This document shows, piece by piece, positions 1 through 5,741 of a stretch of DNA of 22,292 nt. A program made the position numbers and the translations under genes. Below the pieces are notes generated by a model, which saw only the letters and a list, made by a program, of their open reading frames with translations, did not search any database and had not been told where the DNA came from. Within the stretch, counting starts at the first letter, position 1. Every line of letters begins with the position of its first letter. This stretch comes from a virus, in the IMG/VR virus record IMGVR_UViG_3300031857_001534, positions 1 through 22,292 of that record. The stretch is one strand, 5' to 3'.

Positions 1-7
1 CCCAAGG

Positions 8-703
8 TTAAGAATCAAACCAGGCACTCGCATAATTTGGTCGATTCTCTTTGAGCCATGGCAGCGCATCCTCATGCAGTTTTTGTGCATTCATGCCAAT
101 GGTGTTTGAGCCAATGTGGTGGACATAACTAGCACTCACATAATGGCCATAGCCTTTTTGGATTAAGTCCATACAATGCACATCGTCACTGTACCAATTC
201 AGAGGAGGAAACTTTGCCTCCCCAAATGCATCACTTGATATCCATGCAAAGATTGGGCTGATCTCTTGGACCAGTTTGATGTGGGACTCAGAGGGGAATT
301 TGTAGAAGTTGAGCCTTTCATTTGGCTCACTGATCCGCACATTTTGACAAGGTCTGGCCGCATCGCACCTTGCCGCCACCCACCCCGCTTTGTAGCTGTT
401 CATGGTCCTGACAATGGCCACATCCTCCATCAGCACCTTCACGCTGGTGGGGGTCAGCACAATGTCGTCATTGGCCACAATGCAAGATGACCAATCTTTC
501 ATGGCCGCTTCAATGATCTCGTTATAGTCCTCGCCAAAGTTCCTTGGCTGGCCATAAATCTTCAGATCGGCTTGGAAATTCTCAATCACCGACTCTGGGC
601 CGCGCAGATAGACCGGACACTCTGGCGCGTATTGCTTGATGGATTCCAGCAGCACCGCCAACCCGTGGCCCTTGACAGTGGCAATGACAATTGGACAAAT
701 CAT
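8..703 (-). CDS. GT-A-type (family 2-like) glycosyltransferase
   Basis: This 231-residue protein resembles small phage glycosyltransferases with a GT-A fold, which transfer a sugar from a nucleotide-sugar. In this position it may modify a virion protein, DNA or the host surface; the acceptor cannot be told from sequence. The N-terminus is a beta strand (PIVIATVKG, residues 4-12) as in family 2 enzymes. An acidic motif ANDDIVLTP at about residues 77-85 fits the metal/nucleotide-binding DXD-like site. A second acidic motif, WYSDDVHCMDL, lies near residues 168-178 and is followed by an HH pair, a usual C-terminal pattern. Its ATG overlaps the stop of the DUF6321 gene as ATGA, so it is translated as the last visible gene of the leftward operon. 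Family assignment is by pattern only; sugar and target are unknown. Confidence 0.72.
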   Translation of the reverse strand: MICPIVIATVKGHGLAVLLESIKQYAPECPVYLRGPESVIENFQADLKIYGQPRNFGEDYNEIIEAAMKDWSSCIVANDDIVLTPTSVKVLMEDVAIVRTMNSYKAGWVAARCDAARPCQNVRISEPNERLNFYKFPSESHIKLVQEISPIFAWISSDAFGEAKFPPLNWYSDDVHCMDLIQKGYGHYVSASYVHHIGSNTIGMNAQKLHEDALPWLKENRPNYASAWFDS

Positions 704-996
704 TTTTTCGCCTTGTTTCTCGCACTGATCGCAGCTGCCTTGGCTTTGGCATCAGCCTTAGAGCTTGCGCCCCATGCCTTGAGTGATAGCAGCAGCCGTG
801 TCGGCTCACCGCCCTTCATCTCAGGACCAGGCATATTGCCCATGCGTGCCAAGAATGATGCGCGTCTTGGGTTGTCGCCAGCCTTGACTGGCGCTTTCAA
901 GTTCATCCCCTCGGCCTTTGCACTGGCCCGACCCTTGGCATTTAAGCCGCCAGACGGGCTTTTGCCCTCTTTACGCTGCCAAGCTGGGGTCTTCAT
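700..996 (-). CDS. DUF6321-like small basic phage protein
   Basis: A 98-residue lysine-rich protein of unknown function. It begins with a pattern (WQRKEGKSPSGGLNAKGRAS) that I recognise from the DUF6321 family, followed by NLKAPV and a RRASFLARMGNMPGP block at about residues 44-58. Such proteins occur next to terminase and structural genes in many phages. The net charge is strongly basic, so nucleic-acid contact or a minor virion role is possible, but no function is known. The start ATG overlaps the upstream stop (ATGA) and the stop overlaps the glycosyltransferase start in the same way. The C-terminus ends NKAKK, almost the same as the DUF6496 protein nearby, and the codons for it carry the ribosome-binding site of the next gene. 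Confidence 0.75.
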   Translation of the reverse strand: MKTPAWQRKEGKSPSGGLNAKGRASAKAEGMNLKAPVKAGDNPRRASFLARMGNMPGPEMKGGEPTRLLLSLKAWGASSKADAKAKAAAISARNKAKK

Positions 997-1145
997 TTCT
1001 TTTTCACTGGCTTGGCGGTTTTAGCCGCTGCTTTAAAGTCTGAAGCGCTTGGAGCGCCTTTTGCCCCAGGCTTTCGCATTTTCTCTTTGCTGCCAGCAGC
1101 AATTCTTTCGCGTTTTGCATGAATGTTTGCATACAAACCTTTCAT
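993..1145 (-). CDS. 50-residue basic phage protein
   Basis: A small gene recovered by following the overlap chain. Translation from the ATG at 1145 gives 50 residues starting MKGLYANIHAKRERIAAG, with a middle block EKMRKPGAKGAPSASDFKAA and a lysine-rich tail. This sequence type (GLYANI.AKR.RIA.GS.EKMRKPG) is recurrent in phages as a short conserved basic protein of unknown function. An AGAGGA ribosome-binding site lies just upstream. Its ATG overlaps the stop of the 160-residue gene as ATGA, and its own stop overlaps the next ATG the same way, which strongly supports it being translated. It might bind DNA or a virion component, given its charge, but that is inference. A longer reading frame overlapping this place in another frame is a shadow. 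Confidence 0.8.
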   Translation of the reverse strand: MKGLYANIHAKRERIAAGSKEKMRKPGAKGAPSASDFKAAAKTAKPVKKK

Positions 1146-1624
1146 TCCTCTTCTCCCTCTTCATAGTCTTCGGATTCTTCGCCTTCAGCCTCTTCGCCCG
1201 TATTGGGGCCACCGACCACCCATGCATCACAAGTGCGACTGGCTGCACACTTGAAATCAAAGATTTCGCAGTAACCCAGATCGGCCAACTTGATTGTTCC
1301 CCATGGGTCTGCTTCCATGCCAATGCCTTGGGCAATGCACTCTTTGATCTTGTCAGACACGTTGAATGCCGCGCAGTTACCGCATAGAGACTGCTTTGCG
1401 TCATCCATGCTCACATCCCACTGATCAGCCTTCTTTCGCCAAAAAGCCTCATTGGGCAGTTTGGGATTCTCAGGACCATAGCCCGCGCTGGTGATTGCCT
1501 TTGCGCGGTTTTTCAGGTTGAGGGTAATGTCTTGCGTTGGCATTGGGCAGTTCTCGCCACCCTCCATGTCCTCGCCTTCCTCTTTGTCCATGACCTGTTC
1601 CATGGTGCGTTTTAGAGTAGCCAT
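1142..1624 (-). CDS. Acidic protein with a cysteine cluster, possibly metal-binding
   Basis: A 160-residue protein not assigned to a named family. Its middle holds a cysteine array: C81 and C84 (CGNC), C96, then C119 (GYC), C126 and C132 within GYCEIFDFKCAASRTCDAW. Spacing of this sort suggests a zinc or iron-sulfur site, but no ligand set can be fixed from one sequence. The N-terminal 25 residues and C-terminal 20 residues are both strongly acidic and look disordered. The gene sits between the DUF6496 gene (stop/start share one base, TAATG) and the 50-residue gene (ATGA), in the leftward operon downstream of the large terminase. Related proteins near terminase and portal genes exist in other phages, which suggests a virion or assembly role. 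Confidence is high that it is a gene and low for function. Confidence 0.82.
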   Translation of the reverse strand: MATLKRTMEQVMDKEEGEDMEGGENCPMPTQDITLNLKNRAKAITSAGYGPENPKLPNEAFWRKKADQWDVSMDDAKQSLCGNCAAFNVSDKIKECIAQGIGMEADPWGTIKLADLGYCEIFDFKCAASRTCDAWVVGGPNTGEEAEGEESEDYEEGEEE

Positions 1625-1812
1625 TATTTTTTCGCCTTATTCTTTGCTGTGCGCTGACCGCGCATGGGCATCTTTGCCTCAGACATTGCAATGGCAATGG
1701 CCTGCTTGGGATTCTTGACCACTGGGCCACCCTTGCCACTGTGCAGTTTGCCAGAGCCAAACTCTTTCATTACTGAGCCGACCTTCTTTTGCGCTTTACT
1801 CATTGCCTTCAT
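1624..1812 (-). CDS. DUF6496-like small phage protein
   Basis: A 62-residue basic protein beginning MKAMSKAQKKVGSVMKEF, followed by GKLHSGKGGPVVKNPKQAIAIAMSEA. This is the DUF6496 pattern (KKVGKVM.EFK.GKLHSG..V.. KQAIAIA.SEA), found in many phages and bacteria with no known function. I chose the ATG at 1812 because a GGGGGA ribosome-binding site sits about seven bases upstream and it follows the terminase stop by 32 bases. An earlier in-frame ATG at 1887 would add 25 residues that do not fit the family and would overlap the terminase end by 43 bases. The gene ends KNKAKK, and that codon run provides AAGG for translating the next gene, which starts within the shared TAATG. Confidence 0.82.
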   Translation of the reverse strand: MKAMSKAQKKVGSVMKEFGSGKLHSGKGGPVVKNPKQAIAIAMSEAKMPMRGQRTAKNKAKK

Positions 1813-1844
1813 AGGTTTCCCCCATTGGTTTGTCAATACCCGAA

Positions 1845-3251
1845 TTATGCAACCCGCGACAAGTTTCTGCGCAGGGGCTGGCTCCACTTGCTTGAGCCAC
1901 TGCTGCCGTACATCCCCATGATTGCATCACTTGCAAAGGTCAGGACAAAGGCATCAGCCTTGTCTGGGCTTGGCAGGCCGCGTCTCTTGATCTCATCCTT
2001 CCCCTCAATGGCGATCTTGCCATTACTGGTGAATGAGTACCGCACTGTGGCCAGCTCGGCAATAAGCACATCATCCCGCGGCATCTTGCAGTCCCGAGCT
2101 TCGAGCCAGGCTCTGGCCCTGTACCAAAGCTCTGCCTTCAAGTTCCTGTAAGTCCCGCCCATGGCTGGGCTTTCACTCACGTTGATCCCTCTGGCCGGCA
2201 GGCCAAGCTCTCTGAGCCTGTCCACCACCCCAGCACCTAATCCAATCGAGTCCACCAGTATTTCCTTTGGCTGCTGACTCGGTGCAAGCGCCTGGTACTC
2301 GGCCACCACCGCGCCAGTCAGTTGCATCAGGTCCAGATTCTTCCAAGTCTTAATGCTCTCAGTCACCGCATTGCCTTGGCGCTTGCATAGCGCTGATCTG
2401 TCCGATCCAAATCTTGCCACATCCAAGCCCCAGATCATGGGCGCGTACTCGCTGGCGGCCACATCGCGGTTCAATGCACTCTCCAGCAAGTCCATGGCAA
2501 TGACAGTGTCGTCATCTCCCTTTGGAAACTCACCGACCACCCTGATCCGGTAGACGTTACTCTCCTCACCATAGCGCATGGCCATCTCTTTGACGTACTC
2601 ATCGCTCACCCTTGGCGAGTCAGTGCAGGCCACTTGGAATGTGGTCCACTCATCTGCTAATCGCGTGTGGGTGTCGTAGAAAAACCCACTGGACCTCACC
2701 GGATTCCCCAGTAACAGCGTCACCGCGTTATGGCCAGACATCGAGCCAGCCGCGGCCTCGAACACTTGCTCTGGCACACCAGAAGCCTCATCGGCCACCA
2801 GCATCACATTCTCTGAGTGAATCCCCTGCAAAGCCTCTGGCTGCTCTGCTCGACTTGTCCTGGCACTGATAAACATCTCAGTCGGTGCGGCATTGAACTC
2901 AATCCTCTCTTGCTTGACAGTCAAGAGTCCCTGCAAAGGCAAAGGCATCGCATTGATCCAGCGCTTCAGCTCTGCAAACATCGCGTCATAAAGCTGAGAG
3001 CTTGTCGGTGCAGTCACCACCACCTTGACTGGCGATCTGGTCATAAAGTACCAGAGCATGGCCCAGCTGCTTGCAGTGGATTTGCCCACCCCGTGGCCAC
3101 TTCTGACACTTATCTTCCTATCCCCACGGGCTATTGCCCCAAGAAACTTCACTTGCCATGGGTCAGGGTCTACCCCTAAAACCTCTTGCACAAACAACAC
3201 CGGATCAGGCTGATACCGGTCCACCCACTGAGCAAAAACATTTTCTTTCAT
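1845..3251 (-). CDS. terL: Terminase large subunit (packaging ATPase-nuclease)
   Basis: A 468-residue DNA-packaging motor. The ATPase half has a Walker A motif (SGHGVGKST, residues 51-59), a Walker B with catalytic acid (VMLVADEAS, 149-157) and a coupling motif (LLLGNP, 179-184). The RNase H-like nuclease half starts with WGLDVARFGSDRSA at about 274-287, where the first Asp (277) should bind metal. ILVDSIGLGAG (about 331-341) and SPDKADAF (about 429-436) supply the later acidic residues. Length is typical for phage large terminases. It cuts concatemeric DNA and pumps it into the prohead through the portal. Its ATG overlaps the preceding 67-residue gene (ATGA), with no clear Shine-Dalgarno, so translational coupling is likely. 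The small subunit (4513-5028) is separated by five tiny genes and a regulatory gap. Confidence 0.96.
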   Translation of the reverse strand: MKENVFAQWVDRYQPDPVLFVQEVLGVDPDPWQVKFLGAIARGDRKISVRSGHGVGKSTASSWAMLWYFMTRSPVKVVVTAPTSSQLYDAMFAELKRWINAMPLPLQGLLTVKQERIEFNAAPTEMFISARTSRAEQPEALQGIHSENVMLVADEASGVPEQVFEAAAGSMSGHNAVTLLLGNPVRSSGFFYDTHTRLADEWTTFQVACTDSPRVSDEYVKEMAMRYGEESNVYRIRVVGEFPKGDDDTVIAMDLLESALNRDVAASEYAPMIWGLDVARFGSDRSALCKRQGNAVTESIKTWKNLDLMQLTGAVVAEYQALAPSQQPKEILVDSIGLGAGVVDRLRELGLPARGINVSESPAMGGTYRNLKAELWYRARAWLEARDCKMPRDDVLIAELATVRYSFTSNGKIAIEGKDEIKRRGLPSPDKADAFVLTFASDAIMGMYGSSGSSKWSQPLRRNLSRVA

Positions 3252-3451
3252 GGGTGGATGGTCTCATAAATCTTCCACGCACTAGGACTCATCGCCCACT
3301 TGTGCGCTTGAAGCTCATCAGTCCTGACCAGTATCAGCAAGTGATACGTCATCGCCAAATCAAACCGATCCTCCTCAATGGCCTCCATCATCCGAATCTT
3401 CAAATCCAGCAACATCACCGACAAGTGCAGCGCCGTCAATAAATCAGTCAT
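3248..3451 (-). CDS. Small alpha-helical protein upstream of terL
   Basis: A 67-residue protein starting MTDLLTALHLSVMLLDLKIR, predicted by eye to be mostly helical, with no recognised domain. I took the ATG at 3451 because it overlaps the stop of the zinc-ribbon gene as ATGA and is preceded by GAGGA at a fitting distance. A longer in-frame version reaching 3568 would overlap the neighbour by 121 bases and looks wrong. Its stop overlaps the terminase start, so the two are probably translated together. Small helical proteins beside terL can be terminase regulators, but nothing in the sequence shows this. Confidence 0.75.
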   Translation of the reverse strand: MTDLLTALHLSVMLLDLKIRMMEAIEEDRFDLAMTYHLLILVRTDELQAHKWAMSPSAWKIYETIHP

Positions 3452-3645
3452 GTCATCCTCGCTTGCTTTAAGTTCTGACTCGTCACCCGATTGGTCCAGC
3501 ACGATGCACACAACCACCTCGTTGCACTCATCTCCACCCCACCCTCTGGCGGCTTCATCACAGCGCATTTATTACAAAGCTGCAATTTGTGGCCATGGCA
3601 GTTGCCGTTCAGTCTCACATGATTGTTTACAAAATTACTCTTCAT
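3448..3645 (-). CDS. Small zinc-ribbon-like protein
   Basis: A 65-residue protein with two CXXC pairs: C24-C27 (LCNKC) and C46-C49 (LCASCW). They are separated by a loop containing KPPEGGVEMSATRW. This is the layout of a four-cysteine zinc ribbon. The tail is basic and polar. Small zinc ribbons in phages often bind DNA or partner proteins; no specific function can be claimed. The ATG at 3645 overlaps the stop of the membrane-anchored gene as ATGA, which decides the start. An in-frame GTG at 3699 would make it 83 residues but would overlap its neighbour by 58 bases. The stop overlaps the next start likewise. Confidence 0.78.
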   Translation of the reverse strand: MKSNFVNNHVRLNGNCHGHKLQLCNKCAVMKPPEGGVEMSATRWLCASCWTNRVTSQNLKQARMT

Positions 3646-3866
3646 TTTCTTGCCGGACAAGTTCTGCCCTGATTGCAGTTCCCATGACATGGTGGACACT
3701 TCCTGTCAATGAACTCCACATCATTGACCCATGTCCTCAAAACCAGCCCACAGGCCGGACCAGTGTCTGGTGTTTCTGGTGTCTCTTCCGGTTTCATTGA
3801 ATACCTATAAACCAACCAAGCAATCAACAAAACATTGAATATCAGTATTAAATAAATAATAATCAC
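3642..3866 (-). CDS. Single-pass membrane protein with cysteine-rich tail
   Basis: A 74-residue protein. Residues 1-21 (IIIYLILIFNVLLIAWLVY) form a hydrophobic membrane segment directly at the N-terminus, followed by a Pro/Glu/Thr linker. A C-terminal patch has C39, C57, C60, C64 and C70 (RKCPPCHGNCNQGRTCPARK). The start codon is GTG at 3866, which overlaps the upstream TGA as GTGA; an in-frame stop lies seven codons upstream, so no longer start exists. The likely topology is a membrane anchor with a small cytoplasmic or periplasmic metal-binding knob. A lysis or membrane-regulating role is conceivable but unsupported. The CNQGR-CPARK ending is one I associate with phages of betaproteobacteria, without a known function. 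Confidence 0.74.
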   Translation of the reverse strand: MIIIYLILIFNVLLIAWLVYRYSMKPEETPETPDTGPACGLVLRTWVNDVEFIDRKCPPCHGNCNQGRTCPARK

Positions 3867-4024
3867 TGTATTTTTTGAATTTGATTATGTGGGTGCGTTA
3901 ACCACCTATCACCCAATATTCTCAATGCCTTAATATACTGCCTCTGATTATGTCTATTCGTGCTACGCGGCACATAATCAACATTAAATAATTGCCTGAC
4001 TTTAGTTAATAACGTGATATTCAT
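3863..4024 (-). CDS. 53-residue conserved phage protein
   Basis: A short gene read directly from the minus strand. It starts at the ATG at 4024 and ends in TGA at 3863-3865. The product begins MNITLLTKVRQLFNVDYVPR and continues STNRHNQRQYIKALRILGDR, then WLTHPHNQIQKIQ. It is basic and probably helical. Overlaps at both ends (ATGA with the 54-residue gene, GTGA with the membrane protein gene) support real translation. The RHNQRQYIKALRILGDRWL block resembles short proteins I have seen in other phages, but no function is known. Confidence 0.76.
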   Translation of the reverse strand: MNITLLTKVRQLFNVDYVPRSTNRHNQRQYIKALRILGDRWLTHPHNQIQKIQ

Positions 4025-4185
4025 ATTATCCCCACGATCTGGTTAATGTCCACCCAAGTGTGCCAAACAATTGTGCCATCCAAGCTCATCAGCTTGCAGA
4101 AGATTTTTTTGTCTTTGGACTCATCAGTGTCCAACACAATCCACTCCTGGTCATTGATCACCACTGTCGCCTGCTTCGTTTTCAT
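4021..4185 (-). CDS. 54-residue small phage protein, first gene of the terL operon
   Basis: A short gene from the ATG at 4185 to the TGA at 4021-4023. The product begins MKTKQATVVINDQEWIVLDT and ends WHTWVDINQIVGII, suggesting a small beta-rich fold. A GGAG sequence lies about eight bases upstream of the ATG. The gene sits immediately downstream of the promoter candidate at 4215-4244, so it is probably the first gene of the leftward packaging operon. Its stop overlaps the next start as ATGA. No domain is recognised and no function is proposed. Being first in a strong operon hints at an early-expressed or regulatory product, which is inference only. Confidence 0.74.
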   Translation of the reverse strand: MKTKQATVVINDQEWIVLDTDESKDKKIFCKLMSLDGTIVWHTWVDINQIVGII

Positions 4186-4214
4186 AGGTTTGCTCCGTTG
4201 TTTGTGGAGTAGAG

Positions 4215-4276
4215 ATTGTCGGTGCTTTTTGCGCTTTATGTCAACTAGGTCAAAATTTTTTTAAAAAATTTTTTTT
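4215..4276 (-). promoter_or_regulatory. Sigma70-type promoter with upstream A-tract (UP-like element)
   Basis: On the minus strand a perfect -35 TTGACA (4239-4244) is followed after 18 bases by GACAAT (4215-4220), a 4/6 match to the -10 box. Just upstream of the -35 is a run of alternating A and T tracts (4252-4276), the position where an UP element contacts the RNA polymerase alpha subunit. A second TTGAC precedes the -35 by nine bases. Transcription would start near 4207 and enter the 54-residue gene, so this probably drives the leftward operon containing terL. Confidence 0.6.
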
Positions 4277-4305
4277 GTAGGTGTTTAGTGCCGCCACTGC
4301 CGCCC

Positions 4306-4356
4306 CCGCCAAGCCGGCCATGGGGGGGGTCGCGGCCACCGACCGCCAGCCGGCCA
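4306..4356. repeat. Imperfect direct repeat in GC-rich island
   Basis: CCGCCAAGCCGGCCA at 4306-4320 recurs as CCGCCAGCCGGCCA at 4343-4356, with one base missing. Each copy contains the palindrome GCCGGC. The island differs strongly in composition from its surroundings. The unit could be a protein-binding site or a fold in RNA; neither is shown. Confidence 0.55.
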
Positions 4357-4387
4357 CCGCCGACTTGTCCCCAGATTTTGGCCAACC

Positions 4388-4465
4388 TTATCCACAGATT
4401 CCTGTGCATAACTGTCGATGTAATACTTTGATGCACTTAATTCTGTGGATAACGACTTATCCACT
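4388..4465. promoter_or_regulatory. Cluster of four DnaA boxes
   Basis: The DnaA consensus is TTATNCACA. Matches are TTATCCACA at 4388-4396 (+), TTATGCACA at 4403-4411 (-), TTATCCACA at 4444-4452 (-) and TTATCCACT at 4457-4465 (+, last base off). The first and fourth point right, the middle two left. Three perfect matches in 78 bases are not expected by chance. They lie in non-coding DNA, so codon use does not explain them. They may load host DnaA for replication, or titrate it, or control transcription. Confidence 0.72.
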
Positions 4466-4512
4466 TAACATAATGGTCGTTGTATAAAGTGACTGAATGC
4501 TTCGGTATTCAT

Positions 4513-5028
4513 TTACTCAGAATCGTCTACCGATACGATGCTGCGCTTGCGCAGGGCATCGAGCGCCATGCTTCCCAGGTCGATGTTGACCAGGGGTTGC
4601 TGCTTGTCACCATACTCGTCTGGCGCTTGCTTAGAGGCCAGCCAGCGCCTTGTGTCCACTCTCAGCTTGGCCACCTGTGCCTCTTGAGGCGTGGCCGTGT
4701 CTGCAATTTCGAGGGTCTGCTCTGCTAAACTTCTGCCACCTCGCGTGCGTGCGCGTGCGAGGAGTTCTCCCCGCTTGGCATCTTTTTCGATCCATTTGTA
4801 GAAACCACCGATGCTGATGTCCAGAGACTTAATCACTGAATCGGTTGTTTTCCCTTGTGAAATATGGTCAAAGAGCATGGCTTCACCACCAAATGCGTGA
4901 ATTTTCTTATTGATTCCTGACATCTCTTTGCGATCAATTGCAGCCTGGTCACGCAGTGTGAGCTGGCGCTCTGCAATGTTGTCAGCCAGTTCACTCAATG
5001 TCTTTGCACTCTTCTTTGGTTTTGCCAT
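4513..5028 (-). CDS. terS: Terminase small subunit
   Basis: A 171-residue protein. It matches phage small terminases with an N-terminal helix-turn-helix: LFDHISQGKTTDSVIKSLDISIGGFYKWIEKD at about residues 52-83 follows the family pattern of a helix, a specificity helix and a YKW.. motif. A helical oligomerisation region follows (RARTRGGRSLAEQTLEIADTA, then AKLRVDTRRWLASKQAPDEYGDK at about 119-141), which is characteristic. The small subunit recognises the packaging site and hands DNA to the large subunit. The ATG at 5028 has an excellent GAGGAG site about eight bases upstream. It overlaps the end of the VRR-NUC gene by 38 bases. It is unusual in being separated from terL by a promoter, a possible origin and five tiny genes. 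Confidence 0.88.
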   Translation of the reverse strand: MAKPKKSAKTLSELADNIAERQLTLRDQAAIDRKEMSGINKKIHAFGGEAMLFDHISQGKTTDSVIKSLDISIGGFYKWIEKDAKRGELLARARTRGGRSLAEQTLEIADTATPQEAQVAKLRVDTRRWLASKQAPDEYGDKQQPLVNIDLGSMALDALRKRSIVSVDDSE

Positions 5029-5389
5029 TCAGATACTCCTCGATTGTTTTGATTGCTTCGGCTGCTGATCTGGCGATCACTGACCGATACCCTTTTGCAT
5101 TTAACTGCAAACCCACAGCGCTTTGTTTGGCTGAGACCACACCGGCCTTGGTCTTCATTTCCACAAATAGCGCATGAAACCCGTTTTTAGGCTCTAGAAC
5201 GCAAAGATCAGGCATCCCTGCCAATACCCCTTCAGAATGCAATCTGACGCGCTCTGAGGCCGTTCTATCGCCACCATTGGGTATTGCCGCGATGATGATG
5301 TCCGGATAGAAAGCGCGAAAGTGTTGCACCACCTTGACCTGGTCAATGTGTTCAATGCTTTTTCTTTTGCGTTTTAAGTCAACCACCAA
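4991..5389 (-). CDS. VRR-NUC domain nuclease
   Basis: A 132-residue nuclease of the PD-(D/E)XK type. The signature is visible in order: a helix with E13 (SIEHIDQVKVV), PNGGDRT at about 37-43, GVLAGMPDLCV with Asp61, then LFVEMKTKAG with E77 and K79, and Q89 in the following helix. VRR-NUC proteins act as structure-specific or Holliday-junction nucleases. In phages they sit in replication-recombination modules and may resolve branched DNA before packaging, which fits its place just ahead of terS. There is no ATG near the start; the codon is TTG at 5389 or, more likely, GTG at 5386, read by coupling from the upstream gene that it overlaps by 16 (or 13) bases. Length is typical. Confidence 0.9.
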   Translation of the reverse strand: MVVDLKRKRKSIEHIDQVKVVQHFRAFYPDIIIAAIPNGGDRTASERVRLHSEGVLAGMPDLCVLEPKNGFHALFVEMKTKAGVVSAKQSAVGLQLNAKGYRSVIARSAAEAIKTIEEYLNGKTKEECKDIE

Positions 5390-5715
5390 TCAGATTCTAC
5401 AACCGAGGGTTTGGTCTGAAACATGTGGCATCGGTGTTTGACATCGCTTGGGAATGCGGCCAGTCCTGTTTGGCCGCATTGATGTTCGGACCATGTGACT
5501 GTTGCCCATCCATTACGAATCTTTGCCTGGTCAAACATCCACTGCAATGGTTTTGAGTTGACCTTTCGATGACGTTCCATCTGCTCTGCTGGCATGGACT
5601 GGCGCTGCTCCACATTTACCGCATTACTGCACTGATGGCAGAAAACGCGCTCATCTTCCACAAACTTCTCTAATTGTGGATAACTTGTGGATAACTGTTC
5701 AACTTGTTGGACCAT
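5374..5715 (-). CDS. Cysteine-containing protein of unknown function beside the iterons
   Basis: A 113-residue protein with a possible zinc site: C26-C29 (FCHQC), C80 (EHQCG) and C96 within KHRCHMF. The spread-out layout, CXXC then two single cysteines beside histidines, resembles a treble-clef or degenerate zinc finger, but no family is recognised. GGAG lies eight bases before the ATG at 5715. Two DnaA boxes (5675-5694) and one iteron copy (5617-5628) lie inside the coding sequence near its N-terminal end, so the gene partly overlaps the putative origin. Its location next to repeated sites makes it one candidate for the iteron-binding protein; that is inference. Its end overlaps the VRR-NUC start. 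Confidence 0.75.
   Translation of the reverse strand: MVQQVEQLSTSYPQLEKFVEDERVFCHQCSNAVNVEQRQSMPAEQMERHRKVNSKPLQWMFDQAKIRNGWATVTWSEHQCGQTGLAAFPSDVKHRCHMFQTKPSVVESDWWLT
5675..5694 (-). promoter_or_regulatory. Two tandem perfect DnaA boxes
   Basis: TTATCCACA is present on the minus strand at 5675-5683 and 5686-5694, in the same orientation and 11 bases apart, about one helical turn. They fall within the early codons of the 113-residue gene and encode part of LSTSYPQ. A third perfect box lies at 5818-5826. Confidence 0.7.
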
Positions 5716-5741
5716 TGCTTTTCTCCAAAAACATCAAAAAG

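Larger units (their letters stand above)
4186..4512. other. Non-coding regulatory region, candidate replication origin or control site
   Basis: No gene is convincing on either strand. From left to right the stretch holds the leader of the 54-residue gene, the promoter above, a 25-bp A/T-tract block (4252-4276), a sharply GC-rich island (about 4290-4375, including a run of eight G at 4322-4329), four DnaA-box matches (4388-4465), and the downstream end of the small terminase gene. The juxtaposition of A/T tracts and DnaA boxes resembles bacterial or plasmid origins. No T-tailed hairpin stops the terS transcript, so it may run through into the terL operon. Confidence 0.5.

Noticed and set aside
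572-1024. 150-residue plus-strand open frame
   Set aside because: Lies antisense to the glycosyltransferase, DUF6321 and 50-residue genes, all supported by overlaps and family patterns; its own product shows no family pattern.
1033-1404. 123-residue minus-strand frame
   Set aside because: Out of frame with the 160- and 50-residue genes, which have ATGA overlaps and recognisable sequence.
4046-4264. 72-residue plus-strand frame in the region before terS
   Set aside because: Antisense to the 54-residue gene and the promoter, with no ribosome-binding site or family pattern.
4252-4276. A/T tracts as an intrinsic terminator for terS
   Set aside because: The possible stem is only A-U pairs without a GC hairpin, and the block fits better as a UP element upstream of the -35.
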